NCBI GenBank assembly: GCA_946406115.1
Contig: OX291543.1
Span: 3,722,501 to 3,786,500 of the forward strand
Reading direction: 5' to 3'
DNA length: 64,000 nucleotides
Source: Apoda limacodes
Lineage: Eukaryota; Arthropoda; Insecta; Lepidoptera; Limacodidae
Positions 10,265 through 21,452 of the stretch are shown one piece after another. The notes beneath the pieces were generated by a model that was not told the origin of the DNA, searched no databases, and saw nothing but the letters and a program-made list of their open reading frames with translations. Position numbers and translations under genes: made by a program. Position 1 is the first letter of the stretch. Every line of letters begins with the position of its first letter.

Positions 10265-11375
10265 CCCCCGCATTCTGTCACGCATTCATTGTAGGCAAAA
10301 GTTTATTACGGCAACTCCTCTCTGTATTTGCTCCGTGGGTACTTATTTAAATTATGACGAGAACAAAAATATCTATTATTTTCGTATGTCTGTCTCATAC
10401 AAAATTTTACTTTCTTTGTTGCCAGTATTTTTAAAGTGAAAACTGCTTTAGCGGGGCGTTGTGCACTTTTTTTGGTATTATTAAAAAATTTTAAACTCGC
10501 GTCAGGTCACGTGTCCTGATCGAAAATCCATAGAAAATTCGTAAGACGGAACTCGCGTCAGATTTATTTACATTAGGTTAGTTTTTGTGAAAGGTAAAAA
10601 TTTATAAACTCGCGTCAGACTCATCGTCAGACTGAAACCATAATGCCACGCTATAAAAATTTGCAAGACGGAAACCACAATGCCACGCCTATTATAATTT
10701 TGAAGTGAAAACGTCCTTAGCGGCGTTGTGCACTTTTTTTGTGATGGGTTAAAAATGTTAAACTCTATAGGACGCATTAAAAGTAAGAGGAAATTAGGTT
10801 GATGAAAAGATGAAAGTGCGGATTACACATGTTAAAATGTTATATCCAGGTTGTATGTTTTTGAAGTGAAAACTTCAAAAAAGGACTATTCATAGAAAAT
10901 TCGTAAGACGGAATTCGCGTCTGATTTATTTACATTAGGTTAGTTTTTTTATATTTAGTATATGGCAATTATGAGTAGTACAGGGAGGTTGGATATGGGA
11001 TTTTAATTCTATGGCAGATTGAGATGTCAAATATACTACGTCAAAAAAGTAAATAAACAAACATTATTATTTATAATAAATAATATAAATAATATAATAA
11101 TAAATATGTATACAAAGTGATGGGAAGTAAATAGCTAGTATGTTTTCACTTCTGCCGGCACTCCTGGAGTGCAACCCGTTTTTTTTTTACCGGCTAACGG
11201 TGTCGGCCAGCCGATTTCGGGTGAATTTACCCGGGACGTGTACGTGTACTTTGCTCGTTGGGTAGCCAAAAAGAAGCTGTGAAAATACAAGATCTTTACT
11301 TCCAGTTACGTCGCTTCTATAATTGATTTGTGAAGAGTTAGTACTTACTTACTATTTTCAAAGTTTTATTCACAG
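10265..11375. other. Repeat-bearing DNA with local duplications; putative upstream intron of the protease homologue
   Basis: Segments are duplicated locally: a block with TTATTTACATTAGGTTAGTT at about 10564 and 10924, CTTAGCGG-GTTGTGCACTTT at about 10449 and 10718, and TTTGAAGTGAAAAC three times (10431, 10702, 10861). No gene is seen. 11060-11105 is an A/T simple stretch. Confidence 0.5.
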
Positions 11376-11563
11376 ATCTCAGTGTGTACCGTCCAATGTT
11401 AATAACGGGGTAGTTCATTACAATGTAATAACGAAATACGTTGGAAACAAGAAAACTGTAAGCGTGGATATTCGAGTAAATTGTAACAAAGGTTACTCGC
11501 TCAGCAGCGGCAACCTGACGTGCAACAACGGATATTGGAGTGGAGTGCCATCTCAATGCGTCA
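11376..11563 (+). CDS. Protease homologue exon: sushi/CCP domain
   Basis: The acceptor is TTTTATTCACAG and the donor GTAAGTT. The frame starts SQCVPSNVNNGVV and contains four Cys, a Tyr after the second Cys and YWSGVPSQC at the end, a complete sushi domain. One leading base belongs to a codon started in an upstream exon. Confidence 0.85.
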
Positions 11564-14500
11564 GTAAGTTATATATAATCCATACTTCTATACTATTTAT
11601 ACCTACATAATATTTTTGCACAGAGTACAGTTTTTCCCCGGAAAATTTAAAATCCTGCACGTATAACTAGAAACAAATTCCACATGGACGCTTTATTTGT
11701 ATAGTTACTTTTCTTACTATATAAGTAATCAAGAAGGTGCCGTTAACCGAATAAAGCGCGAGTGGAACAGCAGGCAAACGCTAGTTACCTATATATTGTA
11801 TTAAAACATAAAATGTTACAACCTGCATCGGAACTCGTGATTCCTTCCCCCTCCCCCGTAAAACAATCCCAATTTTTAGGATTTATTTAATGCAATTCAA
11901 CATTTCAATACAATCATTAATTTCTTTATATTTTCAACTGTATACATTTTTATTTCTATAATGTCTAGTAGGCGACGTATTTTGTACGAAAACACAGAGC
12001 TCCACAGCAGCAACGTGTGTAGCCTAGAGCTGAGCATTTTGCACTAAGAATCTTTAGGCATAGCGCAGTGCTTTACTAGTATACTAGTACTACTTTACTA
12101 CTGTTCTAGTAGTACAAGTACTTCTAGTGTACTATTAGTACTGCTAGTAAAGAACTATGAGCCTAATAGTGACTAGGACTAGTTTAAAACAATGAAGTAC
12201 CTATGTTTGTTTTATTAACTAGTGCTTTTGTAAGCTTAAGGGTGCAATTACCAGTCAGCTCTATCCCCCCCCCCTATAATGTAAAATCTTAGTCATAAAT
12301 CATTTTACCTATCCTATTTACGCCGACTTACCGGCGCCTTAAGAGTGATAGGTACACATCGGAATGACGTAAGATAGACGGGTTATACAAGAGTCACTCA
12401 CTAATGTGAACTGAACACGCCGCAGACTTCCCTCCAGGAGTTGAGAGTCTCCCATTCTTTCAGTTACCACCACGTTCATCCAGCCTGCACTTTTGACCTC
12501 TCTGGAGAACCCTTATTAACCGTTTTTTCTTACGTTCCGTTCCGTGAGCTCTTAGAGCGAAACGCTGGCTGGTAAGACGCTGGAATAATTTGTTTTAATA
12601 ACTAGTGTTTACTTTTTGTCAGAATGCGGCAAACCAGTAATTAATCAGAATCAGCACGGCATCTCACCCTGGCACGCCGGTATCTACACCAAGGTGAAGC
12701 GGCCATACGACCAGGTCTGTGTGGGAACATTGATTTCTGCCAATCACGTCTTGTCTGGTAAGAGCTAACTTTAATATAAAATCAAATAAATAAATTCATA
12801 TTAATATAATAGAGAGAAAACATACTAAGATAAATCCATAATAATAAAATAGAGGATGAAAAATTGTTTGCGAAGTAAACAACAGTGAAATAATATAATA
12901 GCTAAATGTATATAGATATGTTTATACAATTAGCTATTGCTATATATGTATATAGTTTTTTTTTATATTGTTAAGTTTCAGTTAGCACATTCTACTCAAT
13001 AATTTTATAAAGTCTCCTCTACCCAAAGGTTGTCTGGAAGAGATCGCTCATTAGCGATAAGACCGCCAATTTGTTATTTATTTTATTGTTTTAATTGTTT
13101 TGTATTCTATATGCGCATTAAAGTATATATTATTATTATTATTTGCTAAGTATTTTAACCGAAGTATTTTTGTAACCGCTATTATTGCGATAAAAACTAT
13201 GATCTTTTGCGATATCATTGCAATGAATGGCAGCTAATCTTATTGTGCCGGTGGAGGCAAGTCGAGCTACTGTCACGCGATACACAGTAGCAAATCTGGC
13301 ACTCTGTAACCAGGCCTTAATGTGTAATTAAGCGCAATTATGCTATTTGCTCAGCATCGAATGCATCTACCTATATACATTTAACCAACATTTTACGAAA
13401 ATCAACTTCTTTTTTATTGATACCACTAAGGTGGCAAACAAGATTACCGACCGCCTGCGGGTAAGCGGTTACCGTAGCCTATGGACGCTTGCAACACCAG
13501 GGGTATCACTCGCGCGTTGCCGACCCTTCAAAAATCCAATAACTTCTTTCTTAAAGAAAAAAACCTTGGCAGGGAGCTCATTCCACAACCCAAGCGTACG
13601 CGGGAAGAAGTTTCTCTGAAACCGCACTGTTCGCGACCATTTCGGTGCTAAAGTGTGAGAATGAATTCCGGACCGCGAGTGGAGCCAAAACAAAAAATAT
13701 ATGCGTGACCTAAAACATAGTTTACATAAAGCAAAGATGTAAATTATCAAAATTTCTTGTCAAGCTTAAACTAGACACGCTGGGATCAATTTGTATGTAA
13801 AAAAAAACCTTATTTACAGCTGCACAGTGCTTCTGGGACGATGCGATAGGCCTTCTACCAGCCCCCATTTATTTAGTTGCTGTGGGTAAGGCCTATCAAA
13901 CGTGGGATCACTTCCGCGACAACTATAGTAGTCAGAACACAGAAGTGAGTACCTAATAATAAATACGAGTTTAACTCGTACCTACGTCAGTCAACTCACT
14001 ATTTTTTAGCAAAAACCAAAAAATGACTTTAAATTCACTAAAAAGTAAAAATAAGTCTCTATAGCAGACTTATTGACAGAACATTCAGCTACATGTTTTA
14101 TTCGCCTTGAAGTCGATTACTAATCATAAAGACAAGTTAAGATAGGTAAAAAGTTTCCGTTGGCATCCGACATTAAAGCAAAGAAACTATAGCTAAATGT
14201 GCCGTCAATAAGTCTGCTTTAGGGGCTTGTTTTTTACTTCTTAGTGGATTTGAAGTCAGTTTATTTTTTGTGAAAAAAAGTTTGTTTATTTTTAAATTTT
14301 TAGTTGCCCAATTAAACAAATTTAATTCTGGTCTTTGAAGTCAATAATAAAGAAACTTAGAACTTTCTTTCATTTTTCTTCGAAACCATATATAACTCAG
14401 TGGAGGAATAAGAAAGAAAGGATAGGAAACTACAACGGTTCGGTTTTTAACATATATTTACGGAATTCTTAAAACAAATTGATTTGATTGAAAATGACGA

Positions 14501-17500
14501 ATATGACGAGACTGTATAATGGCTAACGTTTTATACCCTAAAATTGACAAATAGCAGAACGGATGGACATGACGGTATCCGTTTTTGCCATGTGACTACG
14601 GGACCCTTATATTTGACAAACATGGACGCACAGATATGACGAAGCTCTAGAATAACTACATAACATTCGGTTTTAACTACGGAACCTTAATAATAACAAA
14701 ATAAAAAATATAACGTCAGCGTCAAAATCGGTTTTTCTTGCAGTTTCAAATGCATAAAATGTCAAAATGGCCATTGCATTTGCTAGGCCTATCGTACACT
14801 TCGGTAAAATTCTGTGCGTTTTTTTTTCAAAAATTTTAAGATGTGAATATCACAACGAAATTGCGCGCACTGCGAGATAGAATTGCATGCGGATTTCTGT
14901 AGTTTGCTACAGATTGGTTGTGGTTTGTTTTTTATTTTTACACACTATGCACTAAGTAGGTATATTTAACCCCACGCACTACGCTAAACCATCCGCGGTT
15001 CGGCGCAATAGTGCTCGAAACGCGGTGAAAAAATGTTGTCACCTGGTTTACAGATAAAGATGTTGTTTATTTACTGATAGCCTCCAACTCGTATGGTTTT
15101 AGTGAATTTTAAGGTAAATAATCCTTATGAAATACTGTACAATTAAAATTTAAGCGCGCACCACATCTGATGCGTTTTGATTTTAAAAACGCACTGCAAT
15201 ACGTCCCGCCGCCCGCGACCGATCTAAACGTAGCTATCGACTCTCTTACTAGCCACCTGACCGCCACCTTTGGCGAGTGCTCACGACAGGTGCCGGTTGG
15301 TGATTATCACCACCTAATCCTGCCTCAGCACATCAGGTCGCTAATGACTGAGCGTAACGCGGCCCGCCGCGCACGCGATCGCGCTCCCACTATCGATAAT
15401 AAAGCTCGCTTCAACGACTTACACCGCCGTGTAAGAACCGCTGTAGCTGAGCTCCGCGCCCAACGTTTCGGTGATCTTATGGAGAACATTTCTCCTTCTC
15501 ACCAAGCTTATTGGCACTTAGCCAGAGCTCTAAAATCCGAAACCGCAAACTCTCTCCCTCCGTTATCTCGTCCAAACAACGTTCCCGCGTTCAACGACGA
15601 CGAAAAAGCGGATTGCCTAGCGTCTAGCCTCCAAGCCCAATGTGCCTTAAGCACACAGCCCTTCGTTCCCGACCACGTGCGCGAGGTAGACGGCGAAGTG
15701 GAGCGCAGAACTTCTCTGCCTCCACAAGACCCCCTGCCCCCTGTCACTGTCGACGAAGTCGTACAGGTCATCAAAGACCTACGCCCCCGTAAAGCCCCCG
15801 GTGCGGACGGTATCTCTAACGATATCCTAAAGCGCCTCACTCTTCCCCTTATCTGCCTCCTAGTAGCGATCTTTAACGCTGCTATGGAACATTGCATCTT
15901 TCCATCTCAATGGACCGCTATAGTCTCCAGAGGCATTTTAATAGACGAGCAGTTCGGCTTCCGTGCCAAACACTCATGCGTCCATCAAGTCCTCCGCATA
16001 ACGGAACATATTCTCACTGGCTTTCAGCCAGCGTTAGGTAAGACCCGTCACACGGGCGCTGTTTTCTTCGATGTAGCGAAAGCTTTCGACAAAGTCTGGC
16101 ACAACGGTTTAATTTTTAAACTGTACAACTTTCAGTTGCCAGATCGTCTCGTGCTCATCATACGAGACTATTTGTCGAATCGTAGCTTTCGCTACAAAGT
16201 CGAAGGCACTCTCTCTTCCCCCCGTCCCATAGAAGCAGGAGTCCCGCAAGGGTCCGTGCTCGCCCCCATCTTGTACCTTCTGTACACAAACGATATCCCT
16301 AAAACGATAGGTACCAATCTAGCCCTCTTCGCGGACGATACCGCTCTCTATACCACAGATAGGCAAGTGAGTCGAATCACTGAGAGACTCCAACCCGCTA
16401 TCACCGCCCTAGGCGAGTGGTTTCGGAAATGGAGAATCGAGGTGAATCCCGACAAAAGCTCTGCCGTCCTTTTTACCCTAGGCCGCCCTCCGCGGCCTTC
16501 TCCCCTTTCTCTTTTCGGTCGTGCCATTCCCTAGCAAAATAAGACCAAATATCTCGGTGTGACCATGGATAGTCGTTTGAACTTCCAAGCTCACACCAAA
16601 ATAGTCAGAGACCGAGCCGCTTTTGTCCTCGGCCGTCTCTATCCCATGATAGGCAAGTATAGTAAGATGTCGCTTAGAAATAAGCTAAATCTTTACACAA
16701 CTTGTATCCGCCCCATACTAGCTTATGCTAGCGTAGTCTTTGCGCTGTCCAAGCGCAATCTCCGCAACCAGACCCTCCAAAACCGCTTTCTCAGAGCGGC
16801 CTCTGGAGCCTCTTGGTACGTTCGCAATGCGGACCTACACAGAGACTTCGAACTTCCCACGATTCCCCAATACTTTAAAGACTTGGCAGTCCGCTTTTTC
16901 GAGCGTACGCAAAATCATCCGAACCGATTAATGGTGCAATCCACAACGTATCGTCCCCTCGATCAACCCGGTCACGGTCGTAAAACTATTGTTAGGCGGC
17001 CTCGGCACGTACTACCGTCCCCAGATGACGATCTCGCTGTCCGGATAGCGAAATTAGTCTCTACGACCTCCCCAAATAGGGCCTCCCTCCAAACACGACG
17101 CCGACGTCCCCGGGTTCGTCGGCGCCCACAAGGATACACTAGGTATCAAAGAGTGCCGGGGCGCTTCTCGCCCCCACTCAATCGCAATCGTACCCGCGTA
17201 ACTGGGAACTCCCCTCCTGGCGGTGACTCACCTTCGGGTTCGAGACTCACGCCGGTCGAAGGGACGCCCCCGAGAGCGACAACCCAAGCCGAGGCTTCCC
17301 CCGCGGGAAGCCCTTGAGCGTTGGGCGCTATATGGGCTGAGGCTCCTTCAGAGTCTCGCCCCAAAAGCCCGGTGAAGCAGTAATGGCTGCAACAGCCAAC
17401 TGCATAGTCAGCTCAGAAAAAAAAAAAAAAAAAAAAATCCCGCCGCAGTGTACCCAGCCTTAGAATGTCGAGTTGACAACAAGAGTGCGTGTCGTATAAG

Positions 17501-20500
17501 TTTGTACGTATTAAATGCGGAGCGATAATTATATCGTACATATTGTTTTCTTAATCGGATTCAAAGTGGTGTCTCCGCCAAGCAGAAACTTAATGGCCAG
17601 TCTAGAAGTAAATAACGGTAGAAGCTCCTTATTAAATTAAAATTGGACCAATCTGTAAATTAAAACTTCCCTGTACGTAAAAATTTTCCAAATCGGTTTC
17701 CAGCTTTAAGTCCAAAATTACTGGGTTCTGAGGTAAACATTAAAAAAATCATGCAACCGAATTGAGAACGTCCTTCTTTTTTGAAGTCGGTTAAAAAGTA
17801 TAGCTCTCGCAACATTTTGAAAATACACGTAGGTTAATAACTTTTACTGAGTATCATATCAAACACATCAAAATGTTTTTAACTACTAAGTGACCAACAC
17901 GCTAACGGTCCGTCTGATGTAAAGCCTATGGACGTTTGCAAATAACTCGCGCGATGGCAAACCTTTAAAAATCTTTTAATTTTTTTCTGAAAGTACTCTA
18001 CCATTTTTTACAAATTTTTTTAACAACGCTGTCTATTGTCAAGTGGAAAAATAATAGTATTACTACTCGCTAATAGATGTCAGGAAGATTTTCAGTTTAT
18101 CTTTGCCTGAAAACACGGATTAAACGACGTTTTCTAAAAATGAAACCTAGCTAAATCGATTTATCGCCTCTGAGACGCCCGGCACCCTGAATTTCACGAA
18201 AATCTAATAAAATTAGAATAATAAAATATATACAAGAATTTAAAGTTATTAGATTTAATGCAAATAAATTCATTCATTTGTTTACAAATGGTTTGGTAAC
18301 ATGTTTATTATGTTTCATGATTGTAATGTATGTAATGTTTATACTCTCTCATCATTGTGATGTATGTTTATTCTGTTTAATTGTCAGGCAGATGAAATCA
18401 ATATTCCACAAAACTTTAATGGTCAGAAAAATAATTGGGACAACAACTTAGCAGTGATAACTCTGGCCAGCGCATTCGTGTTCACCAACTTCGTTAGCCC
18501 AATATGTGTAGACTTCAGTAACCAGTTTGTGAACTACCTAGAAGGTAATCGTATGGTAAGATCATATTAACTACTATCTGTATGTCTCTTTGCGGTATAA
18601 TAGACCTATACATATATAAATCTTAATCTGTATGTATATCTTTACGGTTTTAATTCCCAAAAGAGGATAACCAGTGACTAGATTCACACCCAATGGGTAG
18701 AGACAGCCTCTTTTTATCACCACTTTAGATTAGTACATCCAAAAATGTTTAAGTACGACAACTCACAGATAGATATATTTTAGCCATTTCTGCTAAAAAC
18801 GGCCACTTTCAGCAAAAATACCTACTACAACTCACAGAAGGTATATTTATTCTACAAACATTAAGAAACGTTCTAAAATTGTTTATGACTTAGATTTTAA
18901 CTAGTAGTTAGCTGCTATAGGTGTGGTGCGGTACTTAGTTAATAATAATTGTCATGGTACCATGACACTGATCGCGACTGAAAATGGAAAATCGCGAGGT
19001 CTCAGTTCGCGAAAATCTACTACTAAGGTTACCCATGATAAATCTAAACTGATCACTAATACTTATCAGTAAAGTGTCTACAGATGTGATGTATGTAAAT
19101 CTAATCCACTCTAATCCATGAGTGGAATAAAAAACGGAATGGAATCCATTAAGGGCAGATACAACCAAACTAGCGCAGATACAACCAAACTAACGCCGCC
19201 AAAAGACGTTTAAAAATTTCTCTGTGTACAAAAAAAATTAAAAAAATGTTAATTACCAATTATTTTAAACTCTTGGGTGTTTATGGTTGTTCTGTTCTTC
19301 TTTTATTATTATTGCAACTTTTTAATAATGTATTATCTTTTTAGATTACTGGATGGGGTTTCACTGCAAATAGAGAGTTGTTGGAAGTACTCAACGTACC
19401 AATACTCAGCAGACAAAGGTGTTACTCAAAATCCCCGAGCAGCTTCACTAAATACATTACCCAAGACAAAATTTGCGTCGACTATGACGGTAATATCATT
19501 ATCTTTTTAATTAAATTCACAAAAAACGGAAATAATGTGCTACACAAACAGCTAATGCGCCAATTTGTCATGCGTCCATTAATTGATAATTGATTAAATA
19601 TAACTCTTTAGATATGTCCGTGGGGAGCAGGGAAGGAATACTTCTTTTTTACACACACACACTTTTAATACAATATATTTAAATTAGTTAGAATTATTTA
19701 TCTATTTAGTTAGAAAAACAAAATTTGAGCCTCCATTTTGGTCTTTAATATAATTTCTCTTAAAAACTAAGACATACTCTCTTGATAATTTTTTCATAAA
19801 ATAGATAATTGTAACGGCAGATCATGGACCTATTCCACTTACAAGCTCTTTTAAAATTAGCTGGCTTTTTCTAGGGTATGCTATAGTCTTAAAGCTTTAT
19901 GCATTAAACACACTGTAGCTATGAACAAACCAGGCCTATATATAGTAGAGTCATTAAGTCAACTCAGCTATCCTAAATTATAGGGTTGATGAGGTTTCCT
20001 CTTCCTTATCCTCATAATGCGGAAGTTCTTTTAATTTTTGGGATTTCCCTCTCTCCAAGAATTAGATTCATAAATTCCTCTTTCACTTTCTCATTTCTAA
20101 AAGGAATTTATGAAATAAATTCACGTCTTATGGTACAGAAACGTGTTCTATAACTGTTGGCCTGTTAAATAAGCTCAGAATCGCTCAGCGAGCTTTGAAA
20201 CTAGCCATGCTTGGTGTTTCTTTGCGCAACAAAATGCGAAACGAGGAAATTCGCTGAAGAACCAAAGTCACTGACATAGCTCAAACAGTTTGCAAGCTGA
20301 AGTGGCAATGGGTAGGTCACATCGCTCGTCGAAAGAGCGTTGATTGGCGACCACGGATCAGAAGATGCAGCATGGGACGGCCTCCTACCAGGTGGACAGA
20401 CGATCTGGATAGAGCCGCAGGAAGCCGATGGATGCGGGCGGCTTAGGACCGGCCGTTGTGGAGACATATAAGGGAGGCCTACGTCCAGCAGCAGACTTCT

Positions 20501-21373
20501 TCGGGCTAAAACGAAAACAAAAACTTCACGTCTGCTCACAGCGTATGAAATCTCCCGGTCCTGTGCCCGCTGCATATACCTACATATGTTGTCAAAGCAA
20601 CAAAGTTAGAAATAGGACTTAGGCACTTGTGCAAACGTATCTAACTGTTCTTAAAGTAATTTTCTCTTCTTTTCTTCTCTTCTACATCCTCTTCCTCATT
20701 CTCATCTACATCCTCAGCGAGTAGTATTAACATATTATGACGACAATAATGGCGCCAAAAATCATTATTTCGTCGGAGCTTTTACTGAAAATTTTCACAA
20801 TTTTGCCCGCCGTTACTTGCCTATTCTTTTCATTTCAACCTCTATAAGTCTTTGATGCATAATTCTTCACAGATCTTCGTAAAACCTGCTGAAATTTGTC
20901 GTCGAATTCTACTAGACTAAATTTAAACAAGCAAAAACATGTCTCCATCGTATAAATCCGCATTTAGAACTCCTGACTAACGTTATTTCAGTCTTTAAGG
21001 CTACGTTCCAATATGGTTCTAATACATTTTTGCTCTCTGTCGTATAATAATCACCCGGCAAAGTTGAATTGTCAACTAATTTGGATAAGAGTAAAATTCA
21101 ACCTTATAATAAGGTTTGATATTTAAATGTTCAATCGGAAACATTCACTTTACCATATATTTACTTTCATGATCGGGTTTACTCTTCGTTTTTGCAGGAG
21201 GAGCCATTATTGAAGGATTATTAGGTTCAGGATTGGTATTCACCGCGACAACGAACGGAGTAAGCTATTACTACCTACAGGGCGTGTCATCGGTTGGGAC
21301 CCAGGAGGAAAATGTCCCATTACTTTACACTAATGTTTTGAAATATCAACGTTTTATGGAGCAATACATCTAA
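11376..21373 (+). CDS. Sushi plus chymotrypsin-fold serine protease homologue (non-catalytic), 5' end missing
   Basis: Six exons join in phase: 11376-11563, 12623-12757, 13820-13944, 18388-18555, 19345-19489 and 21198-21373. The order is one sushi/CCP domain with four Cys and the YWSGVPSQC end, a CGKP linker, then an S1 protease fold ending at TAA. The catalytic positions are all changed: the TAAHC-like box reads SAAQC (His to Gln), the DND-I-A-type box reads WDNNLAVITL (Asp to Asn), and the GDSGGG-type box reads GLLGSGLVF (Ser to Leu). It should therefore fold but not cleave. Sushi-plus-protease layout resembles the insect modular serine protease/HP14 group that senses microbes in haemolymph. 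LDL-A and signal-peptide exons would be expected upstream; none was found before 11376, so the 5' part probably lies outside the window. Polyadenylation signal at 21447-21452. Confidence 0.85.
11564..12622 (+). other. Intron of the protease homologue with an ACTAGT-rich patch
   Basis: 12060-12200 is crowded with CTAGTA/ACTAGT words in both orientations, a low-complexity patch. No gene is seen elsewhere. Confidence 0.5.
12623..12757 (+). CDS. Protease homologue exon: start of the S1 domain
   Basis: The acceptor is CTTTTTGTCAG and the donor GTAAGAG. It encodes CGKPVINQNQHGISPWHAG and CVGTLISANHVLS. The HGISPWHAG segment replaces the usual activation site and N-terminus of the mature chain. Confidence 0.85.
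13005..13145 (+). repeat. LINE 3' tail (CTGGAAGAGATCGC type)
   Basis: GGTTGTCTGGAAGAGATCGC, a TAGCGATAAGACCGCC block and a final (TTA)n run form the 3' tail of a LINE family frequent in Lepidoptera. No coding part is attached. Confidence 0.55.
13410..13750 (-). repeat. LINE 3' fragment with reverse-transcriptase C-terminus (family A)
   Basis: On the minus strand it reads [20 protein letters not shown] then [28 protein letters not shown], and ends at the TTGCCACCTTAGTGGTAT tail block. The same family recurs at 17905-18010, 35735-36010, 49690-49965 and 57880-58020. It lies in an intron of the protease homologue in antisense orientation. Confidence 0.75.
13820..13944 (+). CDS. Protease homologue exon: altered His box
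   Basis: The acceptor is TTATTTACAG and the donor GTGAGTAC. Joined to the previous exon it reads VLSAAQCFWDD, so Gln replaces the catalytic His. LVAVGKAYQTWD follows, matching the next strand of the fold. Confidence 0.85.
14350..15203 (+). other. Intron stretch, no gene seen
   Basis: There are scraps of the TACGGAACCCT-type repeat family near 14560-14700 and otherwise AT-rich sequence. TGCGTTTT/AAAAACGCA just before the LINE edge (15170-15193) forms a short hairpin. Confidence 0.35.
15170..17317 (+). pseudogene. Jockey reverse transcriptase, two pieces (15170-16534 and 16559-17317)
   Basis: The frame reads from the endonuclease-RT linker through RKAPGADGISNDILKRL, FGFRAKHSCVHQV, FFDVAKAFDKVWHNGL, EAGVPQGSVLAPILYLLYTN, LALFADDTALYTT with the FADD catalytic box, and VNPDKSSAVLF, then stops at 16534. 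It resumes at KYLGVTMDSRLNFQAH and runs through the RT thumb and a basic Arg/Pro-rich tail to 17317. Between SQWTAIVSRG and ILIDEQFGFR roughly 50 residues of the fingers are missing compared with relatives, an internal deletion. If the element starts at 15213, the first 14 codons are host-derived. It is transcribed in the same sense as the host protease homologue gene. Confidence 0.85.
15213..17437 (+). mobile_element. Jockey-clade LINE, 5'-truncated with poly(A), inactive
   Basis: A GC-rich insert in an AT-rich intron ends in a 21-base poly(A) (17417-17437). TCCCGCCGC lies directly after the poly(A) (17438-17446) and at 15204-15212, a candidate 9-bp target duplication that would set the 5' edge at 15213. 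Endonuclease is absent. An internal RT deletion and a stop make it inactive. A second copy of its 3' end is at 24305-24735. Confidence 0.75.
17905..18010 (-). repeat. Degenerate family A LINE tail
   Basis: It matches the 13410 copy in the GCCTATGGACG-TTGCAA and CTCGCGCG-TGGC blocks, with many changes. Confidence 0.5.
18388..18555 (+). CDS. Protease homologue exon: altered Asp box
   Basis: The acceptor is TTTAATTGTCAG and the donor GTAAGAT, phase 0. It contains NNWDNNLAVITLASAFVFT, where the catalytic Asp is Asn, then VSPICVD, the typical disulfide-bearing segment. Confidence 0.85.
18556..19344 (+). other. Intron with a perfect 16-bp palindrome
   Basis: GTCATGGTACCATGAC (18951-18966) is a perfect palindrome. 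No gene or known repeat edge is seen. Confidence 0.45.
19345..19489 (+). CDS. Protease homologue exon: GWG segment
   Basis: The acceptor is TCTTTTTAG and the donor GTAATATC. It starts ITGWGFTANRELLEVLNVPI and ends with ITQDKICVDYDG, the standard run-up to the active-site Ser exon. Confidence 0.85.
19490..20159 (+). other. Intron stretch, no gene seen
   Basis: AT-rich, with a short (AC)n run near 19650. No coding or RNA signal. Confidence 0.35.
20160..20510 (+). pseudogene. RTE-type LINE reverse-transcriptase C-terminal fragment
   Basis: The + strand reads LRIAQRALKLAMLGVSLRNK, MRNEEIR, a stop, RTKVTDIAQTVCKLKWQWVG, HIARR, then MGRPPTRWTDDL, AGSRWMRAA, a stop and REAYVQQQTSSG. This is the characteristic C-terminus of RTE-clade RTs. 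Two stops make it dead. It lies in the last intron of the protease homologue. Confidence 0.75.
20511..21197 (+). other. Last intron of the protease homologue, 3' part
   Basis: A CT-rich tract lies at 20660-20715 and the rest is AT-rich. No gene. Confidence 0.35.
21198..21373 (+). CDS. Protease homologue last exon: altered Ser box and stop
   Basis: The acceptor is TCGTTTTTGCAG. It encodes GGAIIEGLLGSGLVF, where Leu occupies the nucleophile position and GDSGGG is lost. YYYLQGVSSVG, then LLYTNVLKYQRFMEQYI and TAA follow. The normal C-terminal strand and helix are kept, so the loss is specific to the active site. Confidence 0.85.
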
Positions 21374-21446
21374 TTTTTATTTTAATGTATTCAAATTTTT
21401 AAGTACCTTATTAGTGTTATTTGCTTGAAAATGTACCTTTTCCAAA

Positions 21447-21452
21447 AATAAA
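21447..21452 (+). terminator. Polyadenylation signal of the protease homologue
   Basis: AATAAA lies 74 bases after the stop codon, the first such signal downstream. Confidence 0.6.

Noticed and set aside
15508..15897. 129-codon minus frame
   Set aside because: Antisense shadow of the GC-rich Jockey RT.
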